Shown here piece after piece: positions 1-8,092 of a DNA stretch of 64,000 nucleotides. The stretch covers positions 186,001 to 250,000 of the forward strand of contig CAYZCW010000004.1 in assembly GCA_964477035.1 (NCBI GenBank), given 5' to 3'. Position numbers and translations under genes: made by a program. Each line of letters begins with the position of its first letter. The stretch's first letter is position 1. The DNA is from SLSG01 sp964477035 (GTDB lineage Bacteria > Bacteroidota > Bacteroidia > Bacteroidales > UBA7960). A model generated the notes under the pieces. It was not told where the DNA came from, made no database searches, and saw only the letters and a list, made by a program, of their open reading frames with translations.

Positions 1-709
1 AGTCCTGGGGTGTGAACGGAAGGATGGTGTCCAGCCGCTGGCCGAAGGAAACCTCCTCCTGCAACCCATTGATGACCCTTTCGTTATAATTGCGTATGCT
101 CCAGCCCGCCATGGTGGAGTCCCACAGGGCGGTCTCGGCCATCAGCTTGTAAACGAGTTCCCCTTCATCAATGTGTTCCAGGGTGAAACGGCTGCCGGCA
201 CCCGTCCGCTCGTTGAAAGCCTCCATGTAAACAAAGATGCCGGGGCGGATCTGCATGTGGATATGCCGGTCCCGGAAGGTCTGCGTGTCCTTGACATAGG
301 TGTACTCGAAATCAAGCCTTTTCTGGTTGGCCGGGGGAATCAGGAAGTTGGACAGGTAAACCGAGAAAAGGGAGAGCAGGATGGCTGAGATGAAATAGGG
401 CAGCAGCAGGCGTTTGAAGCTGACCCCTGAACTGAGGATGGCGATGATCTCCGAGTTGAAGGCCAGGCGGGAGGTAAAGAAGATGACAGTAATGAAGGTG
501 AACAGGGGGCTGAACAGGTTGACAAAATAAGGAATGAAATTGACGTAATAGACGAAGAGGATCTCGGAGAGGGGGGCCTTTTTTTCAATGAAGTCGTCGA
601 TCTTTTCTGACAGGTCGAATACGATCACGATCACGATGATGAGGCTGAGGGCGTAGAAGAATGTCCCGAGAAATTTCCGGATGATATAATAATCTATTTT
701 TTTCAGCAT
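1..709 (-). CDS. lptG: LptF/LptG-family LPS export permease, 3' end cut by window
   Basis: The reading frame opens at ATG 709 and runs without a stop to the window edge, so about 236 N-terminal residues are visible and the C-terminus is missing. It starts MLKKIDYYIIRKFLGTFF, followed by a membrane segment, an acidic DLSEKIDDF stretch, then further hydrophobic segments (YFVNLFSPLFTFITVIFF) and a soluble region. This is the N-terminal pattern of YjgP/YjgQ (LptF/G) permeases, inner-membrane subunits that work with the LptB ATPase to pull lipopolysaccharide from the membrane. It lies 48 nt downstream of tgt on the same strand, an arrangement I recall from other Bacteroidota, so it is probably co-transcribed. 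LptF versus LptG cannot be settled from the fragment. Confidence 0.85.
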   Translation of the reverse strand, partial: MLKKIDYYIIRKFLGTFFYALSLIIVIVIVFDLSEKIDDFIEKKAPLSEILFVYYVNFIPYFVNLFSPLFTFITVIFFTSRLAFNSEIIAILSSGVSFKRLLLPYFISAILLSLFSVYLSNFLIPPANQKRLDFEYTYVKDTQTFRDRHIHMQIRPGIFVYMEAFNERTGAGSRFTLEHIDEGELVYKLMAETALWDSTMAGWSIRNYNERVINGLQEEVSFGQRLDTILPFTPQD

Positions 710-757
710 GGGAGGGCCCTTTAGCCGGCATCAAAGATACGCATCTTTTCCATTGGC

Positions 758-1888
758 CTACAGCCTGCGCGATACCCTGGACAGCATGTCCCGTTTCCAG
801 GGAGTGAAGCTGCCTGCCAGGATCTGCCGTCGTGCCTCACCGGTCAGCCAGAGATAGAAGCTCAGGTTGTGCATGGTGGCAATCACCGGCCCCAGCATTT
901 CACCGGCCACGAACAGGTGGCGCAGGTAGGCCCTGGAGTAGTGGAGGTCCACCCAGGCGGTGCCCTCCGGGTCGACCGGCCCGTGATGGTCCATCCATTT
1001 TTTGTTGCGGATGTTCACAATGCCTTCCCTGGTGAACAGCATCCCGTTGCGGGCGTTGCGGGTGGGCATGACACAGTCGAACATGTCCACGCCCAGGGCC
1101 ATGCTTTCCAGGATGTTTTCGGGGGTGCCCACCCCCATCAGGTACCTGGGTTTTTCCGTCGGAAGCAACCCGCAGACCAGGGCGGTCATCTCGTACATCA
1201 CCTCAGCAGGCTCCCCGACGGAAAGTCCCCCGATGGCATTGCCCGCCCGGTCGCATTCGGCCACGAAACGGGCAGACTCTTCCCTCAGGTCCCGGTAGGT
1301 GCTGCCCTGCACAATGGGGAAAAGGGCCTGGTCATGGCCGTAGAGGCCGGTGGTGTTGTCCACGTGGTGGCAGCAACGCCGCAACCACTCATGCGTCAGC
1401 TTCATGGACTCCCTGGCGTACCGATGGTCGCAGGGCCAGGGGGTGCACTCGTCAAAGGCCATGATGATGTCTGCCCCGATCACCCGTTGGATGTCCATCA
1501 CGCCTTCGGGGGTGAACAGGTGCCTGGAACCGTCGATGTGCGACTGGAAGGTGACCCCTTCGGGCCGGAGTTTGCGGCGTGCTGCCAGGGAATAAACCTG
1601 GTATCCCCCGCTGTCGGTCAGGATGGGCCGGTCCCACGACATGAACCGGTGAAGCCCGCCGGCCCGGCGCAGCACATCCAGCCCGGGTCTCAGGAACAGG
1701 TGGTAGGTATTTCCCAGGATGATCCGGGCCTGGACTGTCTCCTCCAGATCCCGGTGGTGCAGGGCCTTGACCGTGCCGGCTGTTCCCACGGGCATAAACA
1801 CCGGGGTCGGTACCGCACCATGGGCCGTTTCCATGGTCCCCGCCCTGGCCTGGGAGGCGGTGTCTGTACCGTCAATCCGGAATTGCAT
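758..1888 (-). CDS. tgt: tRNA-guanine transglycosylase (queuosine synthesis)
   Basis: 376 residues, normal length. It exchanges G34 of GUN-anticodon tRNAs for the queuosine precursor preQ1. The preQ1-site aspartate is in TDSGGYQ (D92), the VQGS loop follows at about 193-196, and the nucleophile is in MFDCVMPTRNARNG (D271). The C-terminal zinc site is unusual: where E. coli Tgt has three cysteines (PECDCYTC), this protein reads PEGTAWVD (residues 307-314), with G309, A311 and D314 in place of all three cysteines, while the histidine in TMHNL (H340) is kept. The rest of that region aligns closely, so this is not a frameshift. Start is the ATG 65 nt inside a divergent promoter region. First gene of a tgt-lptG operon. 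Confidence 0.95.
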   Translation of the reverse strand: MQFRIDGTDTASQARAGTMETAHGAVPTPVFMPVGTAGTVKALHHRDLEETVQARIILGNTYHLFLRPGLDVLRRAGGLHRFMSWDRPILTDSGGYQVYSLAARRKLRPEGVTFQSHIDGSRHLFTPEGVMDIQRVIGADIIMAFDECTPWPCDHRYARESMKLTHEWLRRCCHHVDNTTGLYGHDQALFPIVQGSTYRDLREESARFVAECDRAGNAIGGLSVGEPAEVMYEMTALVCGLLPTEKPRYLMGVGTPENILESMALGVDMFDCVMPTRNARNGMLFTREGIVNIRNKKWMDHHGPVDPEGTAWVDLHYSRAYLRHLFVAGEMLGPVIATMHNLSFYLWLTGEARRQILAGSFTPWKRDMLSRVSRRL

Positions 1889-1952
1889 GGGATGGAATAT
1901 TGATGGGTTGACCGACTTCCCGGCCCCAACCGGGCAGGGTACAAATTTTTTT

Positions 1953-1960
1953 CAAAGATA
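1953..1960 (-). promoter_or_regulatory. -7 promoter element of tgt
   Basis: TATCTTTG on the minus strand matches the Bacteroidota -7 consensus TAnnTTTG. Transcription would begin near 1946, giving a leader of roughly 58 nt before tgt. No good TTTG -33 box is visible at the usual distance. Confidence 0.55.
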
Positions 1961-1980
1961 GGAACTATTCCAAAGAAGTG

Positions 1981-1988
1981 TAATTTTG
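1981..1988 (+). promoter_or_regulatory. -7 promoter element of the glycosyltransferase operon
   Basis: TAATTTTG matches TAnnTTTG and lies 19 nt before the ATG at 2008, implying a leader of about a dozen nucleotides. It is divergent from the tgt promoter only about 20 bp away. Confidence 0.6.
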
Positions 1989-2007
1989 CCTATTTACCGG
2001 AAATACA

Positions 2008-3156
2008 ATGCCTGAAAACTGGTTGATGCCTCCGGATCCCTTGTGGACCTGGGCGGTATTTGCGTTCTTTGTGATGGTTGCGGTGATCCAGCTGTTCTAT
2101 TTCTGGTTCTATTTTCGCCGTGCGGCATTTTTCAGCCCGGGGCGAAAGCCCGGGTACGATGGCCCCGTCTCGGTGGTGGTGTGCGCACGGAATGAATACC
2201 ACAACCTGGAAAAAAACCTGCCCTTGTTGCTTTCACAGGATTATCCTGATTTTGAAGTGGTCGTGGTGGACGATGGCTCGGACGACGACACCGATTTGCT
2301 GCTGCAGCAAATGAAAGCCCGCCATCCCCACCTCAAGGTGGTCCCCCTCAGAGAGAACGTCAATTTTTTCAAGGGCAAAAAACTGGCCCTGTCGGTGGGC
2401 ATTAAATCGGCGGCCCATGAGGTGCTGCTGCTGACCGATGCAGACTGCCGGCCGGCCAGCCCGCATTGGCTCCTGCGCATGGTGGACAATTACGGGGACG
2501 GTACCGGGATCGTGCTCGGGTACGGGGCCTATGAAAAGCACCCCGGACTGCTGAACCGCCTCATCCGCTTCGATACCTTCTTCATTGCCCTGCAATATAT
2601 GGGCATGGCCCTGGCGGGCAGGGCCTATATGGGGGTGGGCCGGAACCTGTCCTACAAACGCGCTCTTTTTTATGCCGTCAAGGGGTTTACTTCCCATTAC
2701 AAAATCATGTCAGGAGATGACGACCTGTTTGTCAACCAGGTGGCCACCTCCGAGAATGTGGCCGTGGAGATGAATCCGCAGAGCCACACCCTGTCCTTCC
2801 CAAAAACCTCCTGGAGGGCATGGTACAGGCAGAAAAGGCGCCACATGTCCACGTCCGTACATTACAAGCCCTCCCATAAAAGGCGCCTGGGGCTTTTTTC
2901 CTTTACCCACCTGGCTTTTTACCCCTTGCTGGCTGCCATCCTGGCCGGGGCCGCACAAAGCCTGTTCGGGCTGGTGGCCGTTGGCCTGTTCCTTGTCCGG
3001 TCTGCCAGTTTGCTGATCCTGCTGTCCGGCTTTGCACGGAGGCTTCAGGAAAAAGGGCTTTTGCCATTTTCTTTGCTGCACGACCTCGTACATCCTCTAA
3101 TTAATTTTATTTTTGTGGTTTCAAGTATGTTTTCTGCCAATAAAGCATGGAAGTAA
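2008..3156 (+). CDS. Membrane-anchored family 2 glycosyltransferase
   Basis: 382 residues. An N-terminal membrane segment (about residues 13-36) precedes a GT-A domain: PVSVVVCARNE (nucleotide binding), VVVDDGS, TDADC (DxD-type metal site), SGDDDLF (catalytic acid region) and QKRRH, a variant of the QxxRW motif of processive enzymes. Two or three hydrophobic segments close the protein (about 300-375). The family moves sugars from nucleotide donors to envelope polysaccharides or lipids; the acceptor is unknown. The last 10 nt overlap the next gene, a sigma factor, so the two are translationally coupled or at least co-transcribed. Confidence 0.85.
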   Translation: MPENWLMPPDPLWTWAVFAFFVMVAVIQLFYFWFYFRRAAFFSPGRKPGYDGPVSVVVCARNEYHNLEKNLPLLLSQDYPDFEVVVVDDGSDDDTDLLLQQMKARHPHLKVVPLRENVNFFKGKKLALSVGIKSAAHEVLLLTDADCRPASPHWLLRMVDNYGDGTGIVLGYGAYEKHPGLLNRLIRFDTFFIALQYMGMALAGRAYMGVGRNLSYKRALFYAVKGFTSHYKIMSGDDDLFVNQVATSENVAVEMNPQSHTLSFPKTSWRAWYRQKRRHMSTSVHYKPSHKRRLGLFSFTHLAFYPLLAAILAGAAQSLFGLVAVGLFLVRSASLLILLSGFARRLQEKGLLPFSLLHDLVHPLINFIFVVSSMFSANKAWK

Positions 3157-3752
3157 ATCCCAAATTGACCCCGAAAGGCGCCAGAGACTACCAACTGGTG
3201 CAGGAGGCCCTGAATGACGGAAGCCAAAAGGCTTTTTCGGAGCTGATGGGCCTTTACTGGGATACGATTTACTTCATGCTGCTGAAAATGACGGGCAGCC
3301 GGGAGGATGCGGAAGACCTGACCATAGAGGCTTTCGGCAAGGCATTCCGTTTTTTGCCTCAGTACACACCCGACTATGCCTTCAGCACCTGGCTGTTTAA
3401 GATTGCATCCAACCATTGCATCGACTTCATCCGCAAGAAGAAAAAGAACATCCTCAGCTATGAGGGCAACGAGGAACTGGGCGACCCCGATTCCCGCGTG
3501 ATCCTGGCCGGCGATTCCCACAGCCCGGAAGGAGAGCTGATAAGGGGGCAAAGGATTGCGCATATGCGGCAGATCGTTGCCAAACTTAAACCCAGGTACC
3601 AGGTCCTGATCCGCCTCCGTTATTTCGAAGAAAAATCCTACGAAGAAATCTGCCAGGAGCTCGACCTGCCCCTGGGCACGGTGAAGGCCCAGCTGTTCAG
3701 GGCGAGAGAGTTCCTGTTCAACATCCTGAAGAACTCACAAGATACCATTTAA
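3147..3752 (+). CDS. ECF-type RNA polymerase sigma factor
   Basis: 201 residues. Sigma region 2 spans about residues 20-95 (the stretch with DAEDLTIEAFGKAF and the aromatic FSTWLFKIASNHCIDFIRKKK that melts promoters), and region 4 about 140-195 (LKPRYQVLIRLRYFEEKSYEEIC, LPLGTVKAQLFRARE helix-turn-helix). Start ATG lies inside the end of the glycosyltransferase gene. No anti-sigma factor gene is next to it: the following genes encode a small secreted protein and urocanase. Its regulon is unknown; sigma factors lacking a neighbouring anti-sigma are often simply growth-linked or are controlled from elsewhere. Confidence 0.9.
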   Translation: MEVNPKLTPKGARDYQLVQEALNDGSQKAFSELMGLYWDTIYFMLLKMTGSREDAEDLTIEAFGKAFRFLPQYTPDYAFSTWLFKIASNHCIDFIRKKKKNILSYEGNEELGDPDSRVILAGDSHSPEGELIRGQRIAHMRQIVAKLKPRYQVLIRLRYFEEKSYEEICQELDLPLGTVKAQLFRAREFLFNILKNSQDTI

Positions 3753-3774
3753 TAATCCGACCCATCAAACCACC

Positions 3775-4197
3775 ATGTGCATGAAAAAAACCTTCCTTGC
3801 AGGCCTGGTTTTTCTGACCGTCTGGGCTTGTACTGCTGCCGCCCAGGTGCAGTACCACTACCATGAGACCCATGATACGGTCCGTGTCGGCTACCGCTGG
3901 CAGCGCGCCCAGCTATTCAGCCGGGACAGCGATGCGGTGCTCAACCTGGAACTGGTGAACCAGGGAGATGCGGCCGTGGAGGTATTGTTCTCTGTGGGGT
4001 TTTACAGGGACCAGCAGCTTTTCCTGGAGGCCCGTGACAACCGGATCTGCCTGCGGCCCGGGCAGACGAGGCGGGGCGTCCGAGGCGACCTGCGGTTTTC
4101 TGCGACGGGAATCACCCTCGACGACACCGAGGAGGCCTGGTTCTCCTGGGACCTGTTCGGGGTGGTGGTGAGAGAGGTGGCGGGATGCGACCAGTGA
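3775..4197 (+). CDS. Small secreted protein of unknown function
   Basis: 140 residues from ATG 3775; a second in-frame ATG at 3781 (MKKTFLAGL) gives a cleaner signal peptide and may be the true start. The hydrophobic leader ends near AAAQ, consistent with signal peptidase I cleavage. The mature part is about 115 residues, rich in beta-strand patterns (VLNLELVNQGD, AAVEVLFSVGFY) resembling a small immunoglobulin-like fold, with cysteines in NRICLR and near the C-terminus (GCDQ) that could pair in the periplasm. I do not recognise the family. It sits 22 nt after the sigma factor and 19 nt before urocanase, so it is probably in the same operon. Confidence 0.7.
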   Translation: MCMKKTFLAGLVFLTVWACTAAAQVQYHYHETHDTVRVGYRWQRAQLFSRDSDAVLNLELVNQGDAAVEVLFSVGFYRDQQLFLEARDNRICLRPGQTRRGVRGDLRFSATGITLDDTEEAWFSWDLFGVVVREVAGCDQ

Positions 4198-4216
4198 ACA
4201 GGAAATATATCAGGAA

Positions 4217-6223
4217 ATGGACAATCAAGCTTTTCGCAGGGCCATATTGCAGGGCATCCCGGATGAACTGCCTGTACCCAGGCCCCATGACCCCGACGTC
4301 AACCATGCACCAAGGCGAAAGGACATCCTGACAACGGCAGAAAAAAAGCTGGCCGTGAAGAATGCCCTCCGGTATTTTGAGCCACGTCATCATGCGGTGC
4401 TGGCCCCCGAGTTTGCGAAGGAACTGAGGGATTACGGACGCATCTACATGTACCGGTTCCGGCCCGTCTATCCCATTCACGCCCGTGACCTGGATGCTTT
4501 TCCGCACCGCTCCCGGCAAGCCGCAGCCATCATGCTCATGCTGAGCAATAACCTGGATCATGCCGTGGCACAGCATCCGCACGAGCTGATTACCTATGGC
4601 GGCAACGGGGCCGTTTTCCAGAACTGGGCCCAGTACCTGCTGTGCATGAAATACCTGGCCGGGATGACCGATGAACAAACCCTGGTGCTCTACAGCGGCC
4701 ATCCCATGGGCCTGTTTCCCTCCCATCCGGAGGCACCCAGGGTGGTGGTGACCAACGGCATGATGGTGCCCAATTATTCAAAGCCGGACGACTGGGAGCG
4801 GTTCAATGCCCTGGGCGTTACACAGTACGGTCAGATGACGGCCGGATCGTTCATGTACATCGGGCCGCAGGGCATCGTGCACGGGACCACCATCACGGTG
4901 CTCAATGCGGGGCGGCGCCTGCCCGGATCCGGGCAGGGACTGGCCGGAAAGGTGTTTGTCACCAGCGGACTGGGGGGCATGTCCGGGGCGCAGCCAAAAG
5001 CCGCGGTCATCGCCGGCGCCATCGGGGTGGTGGCCGAGATCAATCCCAAGGCGGTCCGCACGCGCCATGAACAGGGCTGGGTCGATGAGGTGTATGAGGA
5101 CCTGGACCGTCTGACCGGAAGGGTGTTGGAGGCACGAAACCGCAAGGAAGCCGTGTCGCTGGCTTACCTGGGGAACATTGTGGACCTGTGGGAGCATTTC
5201 GTGGCACAGGACGTGGCGGTGGAGCTGGGCTCGGACCAGACCTCCCTTCACAACCCTTTTGCAGGAGGGTATTACCCGGCAGGACTGTCATTTGATGAAT
5301 CCAACGCCATGATGGCTTCCGATCCGGAACGATTCAGGGAGTTGGTGCAGGCCTCCCTGCTGCGGCATGTCCGGGCCGTCAATATCCTGGCAGGACGGGG
5401 CATGTATTTCTGGGACTATGGAAATGCCTTCCTCCTGGAGGCGGGACGTGCCGGGGCCGAGGTGTTCCGCGGGGACGGAGGATACCGGTACCCGTCGTAC
5501 GTGCAGGACATCATGGGACCCCTGTGTTTTGACTATGGGTTCGGGCCCTTCCGCTGGGTATGCACCAGCTCTGACCCGCAGGACCTGCAGACCACCGACC
5601 GACTCGCGGCCGAAGTCCTCGAAGACATGATGCAGGAAGCCCCCGTGGAAATCCGGCAGCAGCTGGCGGACAACCTGTTGTGGATCCGTCAGGCGGAAGC
5701 GAACAAGCTGGTGGTCGGTTCCCAGGCCAGGATTCTCTACGCCGACGGAGAGGGCCGGATCCGCATCGCCCGTGCATTCAACCGGGCCATCCGGGAAAAG
5801 CGCCTGAAAGGCCCTGTTGTACTGGGCCGCGACCACCACGATGTGAGTGGTACAGACAGCCCTTACCGGGAGACATCCAACATTTACGACGGGTCACAGT
5901 TCACCGCCGACATGGCCATCCACAATGTGATCGGAGACAGCTTCCGGGGGGCCACCTGGGTTTCCATCCATAACGGAGGCGGCGTCGGATGGGGCGAGGT
6001 GATCAACGGCGGCTTCGGACTCCTGCTTGACGGTTCTGAGGAGGCCGACCGCAGGCTGCAGGGCATGTTATTCTGGGACGTCAACAACGGCATTGCCCGC
6101 CGGAGCTGGGCGCGCAACCAGGAAGCCATTTTTGCCATTAAAAGGGCCATGAAGGCCGAACCCAGGCTGCAAGTCACCCTGCCTTTCGAGGCCTCGGACG
6201 GGATGCTGGATCAGTTATTCTGA
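4217..6223 (+). CDS. hutU: Urocanate hydratase (histidine degradation)
   Basis: 668 residues, the long form of urocanase (many bacterial enzymes are about 555), comparable in length to the animal enzymes. It converts urocanate to imidazolone propionate using NAD as electrophilic cofactor. Visible signatures: TYGGNGAVFQNWAQY (about residues 125-139), the NAD-binding GLGGMSGAQPKA, the region with FGPFRWVCTSSDP carrying the conserved cysteine, and the RDHHDVSGTDSPYRET/NIYDGS block (about 538-560). The other histidine-utilisation genes (hutH, hutI, formiminotransferase) are not in this window. The final 13 nt overlap the convergent DUF4296 gene. Confidence 0.95.
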   Translation: MDNQAFRRAILQGIPDELPVPRPHDPDVNHAPRRKDILTTAEKKLAVKNALRYFEPRHHAVLAPEFAKELRDYGRIYMYRFRPVYPIHARDLDAFPHRSRQAAAIMLMLSNNLDHAVAQHPHELITYGGNGAVFQNWAQYLLCMKYLAGMTDEQTLVLYSGHPMGLFPSHPEAPRVVVTNGMMVPNYSKPDDWERFNALGVTQYGQMTAGSFMYIGPQGIVHGTTITVLNAGRRLPGSGQGLAGKVFVTSGLGGMSGAQPKAAVIAGAIGVVAEINPKAVRTRHEQGWVDEVYEDLDRLTGRVLEARNRKEAVSLAYLGNIVDLWEHFVAQDVAVELGSDQTSLHNPFAGGYYPAGLSFDESNAMMASDPERFRELVQASLLRHVRAVNILAGRGMYFWDYGNAFLLEAGRAGAEVFRGDGGYRYPSYVQDIMGPLCFDYGFGPFRWVCTSSDPQDLQTTDRLAAEVLEDMMQEAPVEIRQQLADNLLWIRQAEANKLVVGSQARILYADGEGRIRIARAFNRAIREKRLKGPVVLGRDHHDVSGTDSPYRETSNIYDGSQFTADMAIHNVIGDSFRGATWVSIHNGGGVGWGEVINGGFGLLLDGSEEADRRLQGMLFWDVNNGIARRSWARNQEAIFAIKRAMKAEPRLQVTLPFEASDGMLDQLF

Positions 6224-6720
6224 GTTTCGCGGCCGGGCCTTTCCGCCTCCGCATCCAGGAGAAACCGCCAGCTGTGCCGGCGGACGGGACCGGCTTCTTC
6301 TCCGGTTACGAGCGGGTCCTCTTCCGGAGTGAACTGGACCGGTTGCTGCTGGCTGACCATGATGCTGAAGCGCTTCAGCAATTCATCGTGGATGAGTTTG
6401 ATCTCTCTCTCGTGCAGCAGGTAACAGGCAAGCGCTTCACTGAATGCTTGCTGGGTGACGCCATGCCGCTCGAATACCCCGGCATAATAGTGGGGCAGGG
6501 AGTCCATGATGCCCGGGTTGAAGGGCTGCTCCTCCAGAAAAAACGTCTCCAGCAGGTAGAGCTCGGCCAGCATGTCTGTCATTTTTTCGCGGGACAGGAT
6601 CTTGTCACAGTCATCCCTGCCGGGTGGGCGGAAAAAGCTGCATCCGGCTACCAGCATTACAAGCAAAAGGAACAATGTCAATGCCGGGGATGGCCATCTG
6701 ATCGATTGCATGACAAGCAA
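6211..6720 (-). CDS. DUF4296-type lipoprotein
   Basis: 169 residues. A short hydrophobic leader ends in a lipobox (LVAGC), so this is a predicted lipoprotein. The body has the DUF4296 look: a MTDMLAELYLLE helix near the start, then YYAGVFERHGVTQQAFSEAL, in which a short-lived helix bundle of about 90 residues follows; function unknown. A second in-frame ATG at 6711 is possible. It starts 8 nt after the dihydroorotase stop codon, in an operon with a polyprenyl-phosphate glycosyltransferase; I recall this three-gene order from other Bacteroidota. The 3' end overlaps hutU by 13 nt on the opposite strand. Confidence 0.8.
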   Translation of the reverse strand: MLVMQSIRWPSPALTLFLLLVMLVAGCSFFRPPGRDDCDKILSREKMTDMLAELYLLETFFLEEQPFNPGIMDSLPHYYAGVFERHGVTQQAFSEALACYLLHEREIKLIHDELLKRFSIMVSQQQPVQFTPEEDPLVTGEEAGPVRRHSWRFLLDAEAERPGRETQNN

Positions 6721-6728
6721 TTTAGGTG

Positions 6729-8072
6729 CTACCTGGAGAACGACAGCGCCTGCCCCCTGATCCCATCGTGGATGCGTCCGTTGTCATAGACCAGGATGCC
6801 GTTCACGAAGGTGTACCGGACGGACGATCTGAGGGTGGTCCCCTCCAGGGGGGACCAGCCGCATTTGTAAAGGATGTTGTCTTTTCCCACGGTCTGGGGC
6901 CTGTCAGGGTCCACCACCACCAGGTCCGCCGCATATCCTTCCCGGATGAACCCCCTGCCCCGGATGCCGAAACACAGGGCCGGGTTGTGGCACATCAGCT
7001 CCACCAGCCGCTCCAGCGAAAGGTGTCCCTGTTGAACCAGCTCCAGCATGGCCGGCAGGGCGTGCTGCACCATGGGTCCCCCGGACGGGCATTCCAGATA
7101 GGGACCCAGTTTCTCCTCCCTGGTATGCGGGGCATGGTCCGTGGCAATCACGTCCACGCGCCCATCCAGGAGGGCGCCCAGCAGGGCCCTTCGGTCGCTC
7201 TCCTCCTTGATGGCAGGGTTCCATTTGATCCATCCGCCTTTTTCCCGGTAGTCCCTGTCTGAGAACCAAAGGTGGTGAACGCAGACCTCTGCCGTGACCT
7301 GTTTCTGGTCCGGCCGCAGAGAAGCGTCCAGAAGCTGCATTTCCCCTGCCGTGGACAGATGCAACAGGTGGAGGCGGGTGCCGTACCGCAATGCGAGCGA
7401 CAGGGCCAGCCTGGAGGAGACCTCGCAGGCCTCGTGGCTGCGGATGACCGGGTGCTGGGTGAACGGGATCCGGTCATGATACAAACTGCGCGCCTGTTTC
7501 AGGTTTGTCCGCACGGTCTGCTCATCCTCGCAATGCACGGCCACGGGCAATTTCTTCAGGCGGAAGATGCGGGCCAGGCTGTCCGGCTGGTCGACCAGCA
7601 TATTGCCGGTGGAGGACCCCATAAATACCTTGATGCCGCAAACATGCTCCGGACTGGTTCCCTCCAGCTCCCTGATGTTGTCGTTGGTGGCACCGATGTA
7701 AAAGGAGTAATTGGCCAGGCTTTTTTCCCGGGCCAGGTCGAACTTCTTTTCCAGGGCTTCCTGGGTCACGGTCTGGGGAAAGGTGTTCGGCATTTCCATG
7801 AAGGAGGTGATCCCTCCGGCCACGGCCGCCCTGGATTCGCTGGCGATGTCCGCTTTTGCGGGGAAGCCCGGTTCACGAAAATGCACCTGGTCGTCGATCA
7901 CCCCGGGCAGCAGGTACAAACCTTCCAGATCGAGTGTCTCCCCCTCCTGTGGGGGGGTGGCCATGGCCCCTCCTTCTGCCGGAAAGACTCCGCCGATCAG
8001 CCCGTCCCTGATCAGGACGCTGCCTTTCAGCACCCGGCCTTCATTCACGATCAATGCGTTTTTCAGAAGCAT
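6729..8072 (-). CDS. pyrC: Dihydroorotase (pyrimidine synthesis)
   Basis: 447 residues from ATG 8072 (MLLKNALIVNEG). The frame stays open further upstream but that part would overlap the preceding glycosyltransferase, so 8072 is chosen. The enzyme cyclises carbamoyl aspartate to dihydroorotate. Amidohydrolase motifs: DDQVHFREPG metal-binding motif near residue 60, GGITSFMEMPNT, and DHAPHTREEK with the catalytic aspartate near residue 310. The length and motifs fit the class I (PyrC/AllB-like) dihydroorotases; an allantoinase-type activity is a less likely alternative. It is the middle gene of an operon, 20 nt after the sugar-phosphate synthase. Confidence 0.9.
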   Translation of the reverse strand: MLLKNALIVNEGRVLKGSVLIRDGLIGGVFPAEGGAMATPPQEGETLDLEGLYLLPGVIDDQVHFREPGFPAKADIASESRAAVAGGITSFMEMPNTFPQTVTQEALEKKFDLAREKSLANYSFYIGATNDNIRELEGTSPEHVCGIKVFMGSSTGNMLVDQPDSLARIFRLKKLPVAVHCEDEQTVRTNLKQARSLYHDRIPFTQHPVIRSHEACEVSSRLALSLALRYGTRLHLLHLSTAGEMQLLDASLRPDQKQVTAEVCVHHLWFSDRDYREKGGWIKWNPAIKEESDRRALLGALLDGRVDVIATDHAPHTREEKLGPYLECPSGGPMVQHALPAMLELVQQGHLSLERLVELMCHNPALCFGIRGRGFIREGYAADLVVVDPDRPQTVGKDNILYKCGWSPLEGTTLRSSVRYTFVNGILVYDNGRIHDGIRGQALSFSR

Positions 8073-8092
8073 GGCATGGATTGGTTGAACGG

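Noticed and set aside
869..1903. Long open frame (344 codons) on the plus strand opposite tgt
   Set aside because: It is antisense to a gene with clear catalytic motifs, has no domain, and arises from GC-rich third positions.
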